46,147 nucleotides of DNA, from positions 1 through 46,147 of the forward strand of contig JAFGHS010000059.1 in assembly GCA_016930075.1 (NCBI GenBank), read 5' to 3'. Of the stretch, positions 1-8,042 are shown piece by piece. A program made the translations under genes and the position numbers. Positions within the stretch are counted from its first letter, which is position 1. Each line of letters opens with the position of its first letter. This DNA is from Deltaproteobacteria bacterium. GTDB lineage: Bacteria; Desulfobacterota; Syntrophia; Syntrophales; JAFGHS01. The notes below the pieces were generated by a model that saw nothing but the letters and a program-made list of their open reading frames with translations, searched no databases and was not told the DNA's origin.

Positions 1-85
1 GGCGGAGGGAGCAGGATTCGAACCCGCGAACCTTTCGGTCAACGGTTTTCAAGACCGCCGCCATAGACCACTCGGCCATCCCTCC
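1..85 (-). tRNA. tRNA-Ser (anticodon UGA)
   Basis: Reads on the minus strand from 85 to 1. The acceptor stem is GGAGGGA paired with TCCCTCC, followed by discriminator G and CC; the final A of an encoded CCA would fall just outside the window. The anticodon loop TTGAAAA carries TGA, so it decodes UCA and wobble serine codons. A long variable arm (GACCGAAAGGTTC region) fits a class II serine tRNA, and the T arm GGGTTCGAATCC is standard. It lies directly downstream of serS on the same strand. Confidence 0.96.
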
Positions 86-139
86 GGTTTTTTCATTTAA
101 TATCCGGATTCCCGTCTTTACGTTAATCGGGACTGCATC

Positions 140-1420
140 CTAAGCCGCCGGGGTGATTCTGTCAATGCCTTTTGTGTAAGGCCGCAGCGCATCGGGAATG
201 ATCACCGAGCCGTCGGCCTGCTGATAGTTTTCCAATACGGCCACCAGGGTTCTGCCCACAGCCAGACCGGAGCCGTTCAGTGTGTGCACAAAATCTACCT
301 TGCCCGTATCTACCCTTCGGAACCGGATGGATGCCCGGCGCGCCTGAAAATCTCCAAAATTGCTGCATGAGGAAATTTCCCGGTACGTTTCCTGCCCCGG
401 CAGCCAGACCTCGAGGTCGTAGGTCTTGGCGGAGCTGAAGCCGAGATCCGCCGTGCAGAGGCTGACGGTTCGATAATGAATGCCCAGCTTTTGCAGCACC
501 TCTTCGGCATTGAATGTCAGCTTTTCCAGTTCGTCGTATGACGTCTCCGGCGTCGTGAATTTTACCATTTCCACTTTGTTGAACTGATGCTGCCGGATAA
601 GACCGCGTGTGTCTTTTCCGTAGGAGCCGGCTTCAGAACGAAAACAGGGCGAATAGGCGACATAATATATGGGAAGGTCCTTCTCATCTAATATCTCGTC
701 CCGATGGATGTTGGTCACGGGCACCTCCGCCGTCGGAATCAGATAATATTCCCAATTTTCAATCTTAAAGAGGTCCTCGGCGAACTTCGGAAGTTGCCCC
801 GTTCCCGTCAGGCTTTCCTTGTTGGCCATGAAGGGGGGCAGAATCTCTGTATATCGGTGATCCACCGTATGCAGATCGAGCATAAAGTTGATCAACGCTC
901 TTTCCAGCAGGGCGGCAGCGCCCCGGTACAGCGTGAATCTGGCGCCGGTAATCTTTGCCCCCCGCGCAAAATCGAGGATGTTCAAGGATTCGCCGATTTC
1001 CCAGTGGGGCTTCGGCGTGAATGAAAATACCGGCTTTTCCCCCCAGTGACGGATGACCGGATTATCTGCGGAACTTTTACCGAAGGCGACGGATTCATGG
1101 GGAATATTGGGAATCGTCATGACGGCGCCGGTGATATCTTCCTCAACGGTTTTCAGGGTCTCATCCAGCTCTTTAATCCGGCCCGATACCCGGCCCATTT
1201 GTTCGATGAGGTCGGAGGCGTCCTGCCTGTTCTTTTTCTTTTCGCCGATTTCCCTGGAAGCCGTATTGCGTTCGTTCCGCAGCGTTTCCACTTCCTGCAG
1301 GATATTTCTTCTCGTCTCGTCAAGCTCAATAAAGTGATCGAGGTTTACGTTCTCTCCCCGTTCACGCATCTTGTTTCGGACGGCATCCAGATTATTCCGC
1401 AGGTACTTTATATCCAGCAT
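140..1420 (-). CDS. serS: Seryl-tRNA synthetase
   Basis: 426-residue cytosolic class II aminoacyl-tRNA synthetase that charges tRNA-Ser (and tRNA-Sec where present) with serine. The first ~110 residues are the charged antiparallel coiled coil that grips the tRNA long arm. Motif 2 is visible as [14 protein letters not shown] near residues 265-280 and motif 3 as [13 protein letters not shown] near residue 385. Length and both motifs are normal for the family. The tRNA-Ser(UGA) gene follows 55 bp downstream on the same strand. The start ATG at 1420 has only a weak purine-rich RBS. The gene is relevant to the selenoprotein at 18301, because SerRS makes the Ser-tRNA-Sec precursor. Confidence 0.97.
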   Translation of the reverse strand: MLDIKYLRNNLDAVRNKMRERGENVNLDHFIELDETRRNILQEVETLRNERNTASREIGEKKKNRQDASDLIEQMGRVSGRIKELDETLKTVEEDITGAVMTIPNIPHESVAFGKSSADNPVIRHWGEKPVFSFTPKPHWEIGESLNILDFARGAKITGARFTLYRGAAALLERALINFMLDLHTVDHRYTEILPPFMANKESLTGTGQLPKFAEDLFKIENWEYYLIPTAEVPVTNIHRDEILDEKDLPIYYVAYSPCFRSEAGSYGKDTRGLIRQHQFNKVEMVKFTTPETSYDELEKLTFNAEEVLQKLGIHYRTVSLCTADLGFSSAKTYDLEVWLPGQETYREISSCSNFGDFQARRASIRFRRVDTGKVDFVHTLNGSGLAVGRTLVAVLENYQQADGSVIIPDALRPYTKGIDRITPAA

Positions 1421-1462
1421 GTTACGCTCTCTTTTCTCTGATCTTCCTGTAAAAGCGCAGTT

Positions 1463-1491
1463 TTCCTACCACTTTGAAGCTTGTAAGTCAA
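1463..1491 (-). promoter_or_regulatory. Putative sigma-70 promoter of serS
   Basis: On the minus strand, TTGACT (1486-1491) is followed after 17 bp by TAGGAA (1463-1468). This is a good -35 with a partial -10, at the right distance upstream of the serS start at 1420. Confidence 0.5.
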
Positions 1492-1608
1492 TAGTTTTTG
1501 TCTCGCAGGCAGGGCGACGACAGGGCTGACCGGTGTGCCTGAAAATCATTTAGACCGCAGCCCCCTATGCGATTAACATGATTCAACGATAAATAAACGC
1601 GAATGCTC

Positions 1609-1638
1609 TTGACTTATAAAAATACTTTTTTCTATACT
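1609..1638 (+). promoter_or_regulatory. Putative sigma-70 promoter before the MBL gene
   Basis: TTGACT (1609-1614) and TATACT (1633-1638) are separated by 18 bp in an AT-rich stretch. The predicted start near 1645 would give a ~270-nt leader, containing the 27-bp tandem repeat, ahead of the gene at 1916. No other reading frame in 1640-1915 looks coding. Confidence 0.5.
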
Positions 1639-1803
1639 CCCTCCACTTTATCCGGAGCGAATACATGTTGCCGGCGTTTCGGCAATCCGAATGACGCGAT
1701 CAACGGCAAACATAGGACTTCATTTTGTAAATTTCGTGTCACATCGGTTGAAGGGAGATATTTTATTCCGTTTCATCCCCGATAGGATTTCTCACTTCGT
1801 TCG

Positions 1804-1884
1804 AAATGACAATACGTAAACGAATTTCTGTAATGGCAATACGTAAACGAATTTCCGAAATGAGAATACATAACCGAATTTATG
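1804..1884. repeat. Three tandem 27-bp repeats
   Basis: Units are 1804-1830, 1831-1857 and 1858-1884. The first two differ at few positions and share CAATACGTAAACGAATTTC; the third is more diverged (GAATACATAACCGAATTTA). The array ends about 30 bp before the start codon at 1916. The sequence just before it (TTCTCACTTCGTTCGAAATGACAA) resembles the ends of the dispersed inverted-repeat elements elsewhere in the window, so the array may have grown from the end of one of these. Confidence 0.85.
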
Positions 1885-1915
1885 AAACGGACGACTTAGA
1901 AAGTGAAGCGGTTAA

Positions 1916-3187
1916 ATGAACGAAGAAAAAATTCAAATTATCGACAGGCAGCACGAAGATCCCTTTAAAATTGTTACGGAGCATCTGGGCGAAGGAGATG
2001 CCGATCTGAAAAGTTTCTACTTCCGGCGCGGCGCTAATTTTTATGCGTTCAGCTACGGCGTTAACGGCGCCCGGCGGCATACCCTGATCGATACGGGAGA
2101 CAGCCGTTACGGGGACCGGATTTTGTCGATTCTCACCGAAAATGCGATAAATCCTGCAAATATTGAAAGAATTATCATTACCCATCGCCACTACGACCAT
2201 TGCGGCCTGGCCGAGCTGCTGGGCGGACCATCGGGTGCGGAAATCGTGGCACACGAAAATTTCAGGAGTTTTGTCGAGGGGAAAATAGGCCCGGAAGAAT
2301 ATCGCTGGATGCGCGGTTTTAAGCCGGGCCGGCTCAAGAGATGCAACATGGCTTACTTACATGTTGCAGGAGATGAAGCAACAACAACCATCGGCGGAGT
2401 CGAGTTTCCCCGACCGGCTGAACCGTTCAAAATTGGCGGTGCCGGGGACTTGTCCGTTCTTGCCTGCCCCGCCTGCCCGTCAACCCACAGCCCTGACCAA
2501 CTCATTGCTCTTTATTCTCCTGCCGCCCGCCCGCAAAGCCCGGGAAACAAAGACGGCCGGCACCGCATGACCGACGACATTATTTTTTCCGGCGACCTCT
2601 GGCTGATGCACGGCCCGATTTTCGAAAGATATATGTTGAGCTTTCATCAGCGGCTTGTCTTTTCCTACCTGTGGCTGAAAACGCGTATCTCCGGCAAAGG
2701 CGCTTCGCATCGGGACCCGCGGGAGCAGGATGCCGTTGCCAAAATGGCGCTCAAACTCGGTTTTTGCCTTATCCGGGTCAAGCCGGGGCATGGGGAAGAA
2801 TTTTTAGGAGCCAGGATTATCCCGTCCGGTTTGCTCGCGAAAAGAGACATCCTGCTGGCCCTGGGCTATTCCATAAATGCGGATAAATCCATCCTGAAAA
2901 ACGACAATCTGGCGTCGAGGGTTCAGGAAATGCTGGAAAACGCCCATGCCGGTTTTGTCGGGGAATTGCGGCTATGGATGGAACACGGCTACAGCGCGGA
3001 CGAAATATCCCGCCTGCTTTTGCGAATTTATTTGGAACAGAGCGGCGGCGGCTATCTGGTCAAGGAAGATCGGAAAGAGCGCAGGAAGAAAATGCTGCAA
3101 ACACTCATGCGTTTGCGGGACGAGGAAAACGCAATGCCCTCGCTTCGGCAGATTGCTGCATCAACCTTGACGAAGCTGCCCCGATAA
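1916..3187 (+). CDS. Metallo-beta-lactamase-fold hydrolase with long C-terminal extension
   Basis: 423 residues. The MBL core carries the signature THRHYDHCG near residue 90, then THSPDQ and FSGDLWLMHG as the expected downstream His and Asp ligand regions, and PGHGEEF near residue 285 as the last His. It should be a cytosolic zinc- or iron-dependent hydrolase or oxidoreductase; the substrate is unknown. The last ~130 residues are helical and rich in Lys/Arg and have no metal motif. The segment between the second and third ligand regions is longer than usual (Pro/Arg-rich, ~residues 185-220). The ATG at 1916 has a weak RBS. The gene stands alone between a tandem repeat and a MITE-like element. 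Confidence 0.8.
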   Translation: MNEEKIQIIDRQHEDPFKIVTEHLGEGDADLKSFYFRRGANFYAFSYGVNGARRHTLIDTGDSRYGDRILSILTENAINPANIERIIITHRHYDHCGLAELLGGPSGAEIVAHENFRSFVEGKIGPEEYRWMRGFKPGRLKRCNMAYLHVAGDEATTTIGGVEFPRPAEPFKIGGAGDLSVLACPACPSTHSPDQLIALYSPAARPQSPGNKDGRHRMTDDIIFSGDLWLMHGPIFERYMLSFHQRLVFSYLWLKTRISGKGASHRDPREQDAVAKMALKLGFCLIRVKPGHGEEFLGARIIPSGLLAKRDILLALGYSINADKSILKNDNLASRVQEMLENAHAGFVGELRLWMEHGYSADEISRLLLRIYLEQSGGGYLVKEDRKERRKKMLQTLMRLRDEENAMPSLRQIAASTLTKLPR

Positions 3188-3205
3188 GCAACGGCCCCCA
3201 TGTTT

Positions 3206-3358
3206 GACGACTTTGTAAAAAGTGCGCAACGCACCGCTTATGTCATTTCGACCCCGCATTTTGCGGGGGAGAAATCTTGAAATCGTTATAGCCTTCTCGT
3301 CGTCCCGCTTCAGCGGGACTCCTCGAAATGACAGGATTCTACTTTTTACGAGGTCGTC
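3206..3358. mobile_element. MITE-like inverted-repeat element, family A copy 1
   Basis: The terminal inverted repeats are GACGACTTTGTAAAAAGT (3206-3223) and ACTTTTTACGAGGTCGTC (3341-3358), differing at two positions. Inside are a second inverted pair (GTCATTTCGA / TCGAAATGAC) and a hairpin GTCCCGC-TTCA-GCGGGAC. It codes for nothing. It sits between the ends of two convergent genes and stops two bases from the stop codon of the lipoprotein gene, so it may act as a bidirectional terminator. Confidence 0.8.
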
Positions 3359-3360
3359 AT

Positions 3361-3963
3361 CTATGGTTTGGCGGCTTCAGGCACGGGCATGCCCAGAGCT
3401 TCCATCGCCTTGACGGCTTTGTCCTTTACGGATGTTGCCACGGAGACGGCATTAGCCAGATTGCCTGCGGTGAAGCTTTCCTGCGCTTTGGCCCAGTCTT
3501 CTTTCACAGCGGCAAGGCCGGTTTTCGCTTCCGCAAATTTTTCGGCGGTCAATGCTGCCGGCAGCTTTGTGGCCCTGGAAAGGGTATCCACCCGGTTCTG
3601 GACGGCTTCGACCATTTTCGGAAGCCCCTCACTCAGTTCCGCCCATGTCTTGGTAAATTCATCTTTTTTAGCCTTTGCTGCCAGTGCGGCCTCTTTGGCC
3701 ATGCCGATAATGACCTGTGCTTCGGTTAAGGCCTCCTTGTATTGACCCTTGGCCAATTTGTCTTTGGCGGAAGCGAGGGTGCTCTCTATCGTGGAGACCT
3801 GATCAGGAACAAATTTTGCGGCTTCCTTCTTTGCGGCATTGACGGCGTCTTCCGCCGCTTTAATGGCCAGCTCCGCCGGGCCTTTATCGCGGTTGCCACA
3901 GGCCATCATCATGAAAACAGTAAATAAAAGAATAATGGCGATACTTACATATCTGCTTTTCAT
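3361..3963 (-). CDS. Lipoprotein of unknown function, helical
   Basis: 200 residues from the preferred ATG at 3963, which has AGGAG seven bases upstream; an ATG 15 bp further up lacks one. Residues 1-21 form a lipoprotein signal peptide ending in a lipobox (FMMMAC), so Cys-22 should be acylated and the protein anchored in the inner or outer membrane facing the periplasm. The rest is Ala/Lys/Glu-rich and predicted to be almost entirely alpha helix, with spaced repeats of the AKDKLAKGQYKEAL type. I see no catalytic motif. A scaffold, stress or adhesion role is possible but unsupported. Confidence 0.82.
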   Translation of the reverse strand: MKSRYVSIAIILLFTVFMMMACGNRDKGPAELAIKAAEDAVNAAKKEAAKFVPDQVSTIESTLASAKDKLAKGQYKEALTEAQVIIGMAKEAALAAKAKKDEFTKTWAELSEGLPKMVEAVQNRVDTLSRATKLPAALTAEKFAEAKTGLAAVKEDWAKAQESFTAGNLANAVSVATSVKDKAVKAMEALGMPVPEAAKP

Positions 3964-4100
3964 AGTTTCTCCTTTCAATGGTTTGTCCTTGAATCTAAAA
4001 TATTGAAACTAAAATAAAGACCACGCGTCGTGAGCGCCGCTTCACGCTGACTTTTATTGACAACAATCTCTTTTGAATCTGAATCTTTTCTAAAAGACGC

Positions 4101-4293
4101 CTAAAGGCGATCAGTATTGAAGGCATGGTGCATGACAGGAAACGACCGCACTCGAAACACAGGACGGCCTTTTGGTTCGCTCCACCGATGGGGGGCCTTA
4201 TGACCCCGTATCGCTGCCGGACGATCCGACGGTTGTCCAGAGGCGACGTACAAAATGATGCATGAAAGGCTGTCGGAAGCGAACCTGCTTTAA
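4101..4293 (+). pseudogene. Frameshifted 3' remnant of an unidentified gene
   Basis: Three successive frames give protein-like text that joins without a gap. Frame a (4101-4139) reads LKAISIEGMVHDR. Frame b (4139-4243) reads ETTALETQDGLLVRSTDG and continues through GPYDPVSLPDDPTVVQR. Frame c (4243-4293) reads ATYKMMHERLSEANLL and a stop. The codon use and smooth joins suggest the C-terminal ~60 residues of a decayed gene with two frameshifts. I do not recognise the family. The rest of the 3964-4342 gap holds nothing I can identify. Confidence 0.4.
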
Positions 4294-4342
4294 ATTCGCT
4301 GCATTATATGAGGATAAAATCCCTGTGTCAAGTAAGTCTCAC

Positions 4343-7126
4343 TCATGATGGAGAGTCAATGACGGTCCTCAATTTCTTGGATAGATCATTGATATCGAAG
4401 GGTTTCTGCACGAAATCGCGGCATCCCAGGTCCATGATGTCCGATACCGCCTGGTTGACACTGTATCCGCTGGAGAGAATGACCTTGACGTGGGGATCGA
4501 TAACTTTCAGGGCCGTAAAAGTTTCTTCACCGCTCATCTCCGGCATAATCATATCCAATATGACAAGACGGATCTCATCCTTTTGTTCTTTATAGATTTC
4601 TAAAGCCTTTTTCCCGCTTTGGGCGAATAGGACCTTGTATCCCAGTTTTTCCAGAAGCTTTTGTGTAACTTCGGCAACAATATTTTCATCATCTATCAGC
4701 AGAATGGTTTCGTTTCCGCGGAATAAATTCGCGGAGGAAGACAATTCTCCCTTTGCATTGTTGTTCGACGACGGCAGGTAAATGCTGAATTTGCTGCCGT
4801 GTCCTTTTTCACTATAGACATTGATGTACCCTTTATGGTTCTTGATGATGCCGTAGACGGAGGCAAGCCCGAGACCCGTTCCCCGCCCCATTTCTTTTGT
4901 TGTGAAGAAAGGTTCAAATATGCGGGACTGGGTTTTTTGATCCATGCCGACGCCTGTGTCCGTTACGGATATTTTTACATATTTCCCGGGCGCCATGTCT
5001 AATTGTGCAGCGGTAGTTTCATCGACAGTTGCATTTTTTGTTTCTAAGTAGATTTCTCCGCCTCCCGGCATGGCCTGCCAGGCATTGACGTACAGATTGA
5101 GAAGGGATTGTTCAATCTGTCCCCGGTCGATGTCCACAATCCAGATGTTTTCTTCATATTTGCCGTAAACCGTGATTTCTTTTTTCGTCCGGCTGAAAAT
5201 GGCTGCCGTCTTTTGTATCAGTTCATTTATATTTGTCGGCGCCATCTCATATTTGCCGCCCCTGGCGAAGCCCAGCAGTTGTTTCGTGAGATCCGCGCCG
5301 CTTTTCACTTGCTGCTCTATGGATCTGAGCATTTCGATTTCCCGGTGCGGCCGCTCATCATCCATCAGCATGATGGACGCATATCCCTGAATCCCCATGA
5401 GGAGGTTGTTGAAATCATGGGCAATGCCGCCTGCCAGTGTGCCGATGGCCTCCAGTTTCTGGGCCTGGATCAACAGGGATTCGAGTTTTTTCTGTTCCGT
5501 GATGTTACGGACAAAATTGATGAGCGCCGGCTTGCCCTGCCACAGTGTTTCTACAGCCTGGAGCTCCGCCCAAAGCACTTCTCCGGTCTTGGTGATCATC
5601 CTGAAACTTGTTTGACCGGCAGGCTTCTTTCCCTTGAGTTGTTTTATCAATGTCGCCGTTGCATGATCCAGGTCGTCCGGATGAACCAGCGCCGTGAAGG
5701 GCAATTGCGCAAGTTCATCCTCAGAATAGCCTGTCGTAGCGATTGTGCTGTGATTGGGGAATTTGATGATGTTATCCTGTATGATAAATATGCCTTCTGA
5801 GGCATTTTCAACCAGCAGCCGATATTTTGCCTCGGATTCCTGTAATGCCCGCTGGGCCATCCTTATGTCCGTAACATCCATGATGGATGCAATGCGCTGG
5901 TCTGTTCCTTCTATATTGTCAACCAGCAGGAATATATCTTTGATTTCACCGGTCCTCGTGATGAGTTGAACTTCATAATACCGTTTCCCCCTCACATCGT
6001 TTCCCATATTTTGCAAATGCTCGGCTATGTTCTGGATCGATTCTTTGGTGATTAATTCGGACCAGTTCTTGAATTTTTTCCCTTCATCGACAGAATAACC
6101 GCTTATTTCAAATGCCGTTTTGTTGGCCAGAGAAATACGGTTGTCTTTTTCTATGATCAGCATGGCCGTCCCGGTATTCTCAAAGATGGCGCGATAAAGT
6201 TTCTCCGACATCTTTTGCGCTTCTTCCGCCTGTTTTCTTTCCGTAATATCGCGCGCGTTGACGATCATGCCGCCGATTTCCGGCTGATCGAACAAATCCC
6301 TGCTGATGGTTTCGAATGTACGCCAGGAACCGTTCTTATGGCGTAAACGCAATTCGAGATAAAAAGGTTCGGCAGACAGGATGCCTTCGGATATGAAAGG
6401 ATTCATTATCCTTAAATCATCAGGGTGGATGAAATCCCTGACCTTTTTCCCCAACAACTCGTCCATTTTATAATCCAGTACGGATTCGCAGGATGGGCTT
6501 GCGTAGCGTATGGCGCCCTTAATATCGATGATGGCTATGAGATCAGAGGCCTTTTCAATAAGGGAGCGGAATCGTTTTTCAGCCCGCCTGATTGCCTCGT
6601 CAGATTTTTTACGGGCTGTGATATTTCTTATGATAACGATAATCTGATCATTGATAAACGGCACGAGGCGCGCTTCATAGCAATTTGTGTCATCCTTTAT
6701 TTGCAGATCATATTCAATGTCGATACGGGCATTTGTTTTGTTGACCTTTCCGATGGCGTCGACAAACTTATGACCCACATCATGAAAATTGACGTCCTGG
6801 ATTTTCTTACCGATGATCTCTTCTTTTGCGGGAAACAAAAAGTCGTTTGAACTTCCTGCCTCATAGTCAAGAATTTTTCCGTTTGCGTCGATGATGAAAA
6901 AGACATCGGGCAGGGCCAAAAGGATTGCCCGCAGTTCGGCGTCTGTATGCAACATTTCCTGCGAGCTGATCTCAAGGGAGTGCTCAAGCATTTTCCGGTC
7001 AACGTCGAATTCCTGATAGGCTCCATTGACGGCCTCGATGAAGCCGCTTAATTCGGGCGGTACTTCGTCAGGGGTGTTAAAAAAGCGCTTCAGTTGCCGT
7101 TTTAAAAGGCTGTGCATTTTTTCCAT
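4343..7126 (-). CDS. Hybrid sensor histidine kinase: four PAS domains, HisKA, HATPase, receiver
   Basis: About 927 residues from ATG at 7126, preceded by a GGAAGG RBS. The open frame extends upstream, but that part is a FIST gene remnant (separate entry). After a ~60-residue N-terminal helical region come four PAS domains (starting roughly at ALPDVFFIID, EKASDLIAIID, ENTGTAMLIIE and ENASEGIFIIQ). The H-box GGIAHDFNN follows with the phospho-His, then N-box NLYVNAWQAM, G1 DTGVGMD and G2 GRGTGLGLA. The C-terminal receiver has DDE and the phospho-acceptor Asp in VILDMIMPEMSG. There are no transmembrane segments, so it is a cytosolic sensor that passes phosphate to its own receiver and on to an unidentified partner. 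No output-domain regulator is adjacent. Confidence 0.9.
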   Translation of the reverse strand: MEKMHSLLKRQLKRFFNTPDEVPPELSGFIEAVNGAYQEFDVDRKMLEHSLEISSQEMLHTDAELRAILLALPDVFFIIDANGKILDYEAGSSNDFLFPAKEEIIGKKIQDVNFHDVGHKFVDAIGKVNKTNARIDIEYDLQIKDDTNCYEARLVPFINDQIIVIIRNITARKKSDEAIRRAEKRFRSLIEKASDLIAIIDIKGAIRYASPSCESVLDYKMDELLGKKVRDFIHPDDLRIMNPFISEGILSAEPFYLELRLRHKNGSWRTFETISRDLFDQPEIGGMIVNARDITERKQAEEAQKMSEKLYRAIFENTGTAMLIIEKDNRISLANKTAFEISGYSVDEGKKFKNWSELITKESIQNIAEHLQNMGNDVRGKRYYEVQLITRTGEIKDIFLLVDNIEGTDQRIASIMDVTDIRMAQRALQESEAKYRLLVENASEGIFIIQDNIIKFPNHSTIATTGYSEDELAQLPFTALVHPDDLDHATATLIKQLKGKKPAGQTSFRMITKTGEVLWAELQAVETLWQGKPALINFVRNITEQKKLESLLIQAQKLEAIGTLAGGIAHDFNNLLMGIQGYASIMLMDDERPHREIEMLRSIEQQVKSGADLTKQLLGFARGGKYEMAPTNINELIQKTAAIFSRTKKEITVYGKYEENIWIVDIDRGQIEQSLLNLYVNAWQAMPGGGEIYLETKNATVDETTAAQLDMAPGKYVKISVTDTGVGMDQKTQSRIFEPFFTTKEMGRGTGLGLASVYGIIKNHKGYINVYSEKGHGSKFSIYLPSSNNNAKGELSSSANLFRGNETILLIDDENIVAEVTQKLLEKLGYKVLFAQSGKKALEIYKEQKDEIRLVILDMIMPEMSGEETFTALKVIDPHVKVILSSGYSVNQAVSDIMDLGCRDFVQKPFDINDLSKKLRTVIDSPS

Positions 7127-7272
7127 TCTGACGCCTTCCACTTCCTCTTCAATTCTCTGCTTCAAAACCATTTTTCTGCCGACACAGCTGATCAGGATTG
7201 CCGGATCGGGCGGCGACGCGCAGCCGGCTGCCATCCGTCCTTTGCCGTCCATTGACGCTGTTCGATCTTCAT
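7127..7272 (-). pseudogene. Collapsed FIST sensor gene (N- and C-terminal scraps only)
   Basis: At 7272 an ATG with a strong RBS (GGAGGGG) opens MKIEQRQWTAKDGWQP, which resembles the start of FIST-domain proteins; this frame stops after 23 codons. The overlapping frame, continuous with the kinase, reads DPAILISCVGRKMVLKQR and then IEEEVEGVR. This matches my recollection of the conserved end of FIST_C domains (SC.GR..VL.QR..EE...VR). FIST genes often sit directly upstream of PAS histidine kinases. The simplest reading is an internal deletion of several hundred codons that joined the gene's two ends out of frame. Confidence 0.6.
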
Positions 7273-7665
7273 TCCCCTCCTCACGATATATGCGGCCTGT
7301 TCATATATGTTTAGGAATATAATCTTTTTTCTGTATGTTTTCTATCATATTTTTAAAAAAGGGGCATCGCATTTGCGTATCGGGAAAAATATGCAAGACA
7401 TTCCGGACGCACCTGCGGGCAATCGGGGCGCCGTTTTTAGTCTTCAGGCATCCGTCAACTTTTTCCTGCCGGCGACAATGGCTGCCGATCCTGATTGCCG
7501 CCGTTGCCGCGGTAATCAGTTTCCCAAAAGAAATTTTTCTTGACGGCGATCAGAATGAAGGCTGCCGGTTTTAAGATATAAAACGCATTGAAATTTCAAG
7601 ATCGATGTATTACATTCTCTTTAATGGTTGAAACGGTTTTAACAAAGAAAGGAGGACGACAGAGG
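7273..7665. other. Divergent intergenic region, AT-rich
   Basis: This gap separates the kinase/FIST remnant (minus) from the Cys-rich protein (plus). It holds a CATATATG (7302-7309), the core also found in the palindromes beside the sigma-54 activator, but here it lacks flanking symmetry and no -24/-12 box follows. I see no convincing gene; short frames at 7307-7574 have no RBS or domain. Confidence 0.5.
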
Positions 7666-7971
7666 ATGAAGATAAAAACGGTTATTGGGGTGGTATTTGC
7701 GGCGGCATTGATTTTCTGGGCTGCGAACATTTTTGCGGCCACTTCGGGAACCCTGCATTGCCATAAAAACGGGGGAGGCGGTAATCTGGGTGATGTTACC
7801 GTGAGTTTTACACTGGGTTACCCGTCCGATTCTAAAGAACCTGCGAGGCAGTGCAACAGCAGATATTCGGCATGTCAGGGGCAGTGCTGGGGATGCATTT
7901 ACTGGGCCGATGTCGGCGGCATAGCGAAATGTTTTGATACGAACGGCTCTTGTCACGGCTGGTGCGACTAG
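7666..7971 (+). CDS. Small secreted cysteine-rich protein
   Basis: 101 residues. The ATG at 7666 has AGGAGG about 8 bases upstream, so the longer frame starting at 7588 is unlikely. Residues 1-25 are a classic signal peptide (MKIKTV, a hydrophobic core, then NIFAA). The ~76-residue mature protein holds eight cysteines in HC, QC, AC, QC, GC, KC, SC and WC contexts, an even number that suits four disulfides or metal ligands. Glycine and aromatic residues are frequent. It would be exported to the periplasm or outside. I do not recognise the family; a structural or redox role is only a guess. It stands alone and precedes lnt by 71 bp. Confidence 0.75.
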   Translation: MKIKTVIGVVFAAALIFWAANIFAATSGTLHCHKNGGGGNLGDVTVSFTLGYPSDSKEPARQCNSRYSACQGQCWGCIYWADVGGIAKCFDTNGSCHGWCD

Positions 7972-8042
7972 CATTCATGCTGAAAAGTGGCGCTTTACGC
8001 ATAAGACAAATTGAAGGGCATCATTTCTGCCGGTAAGGAGTA

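Noticed and set aside
7127-7252. N-terminal extension of the histidine kinase from ATG 7252
   Set aside because: The sequence looks like a FIST_C tail, and ATG 7126 has its own RBS and fits the start expected for this kinase type.
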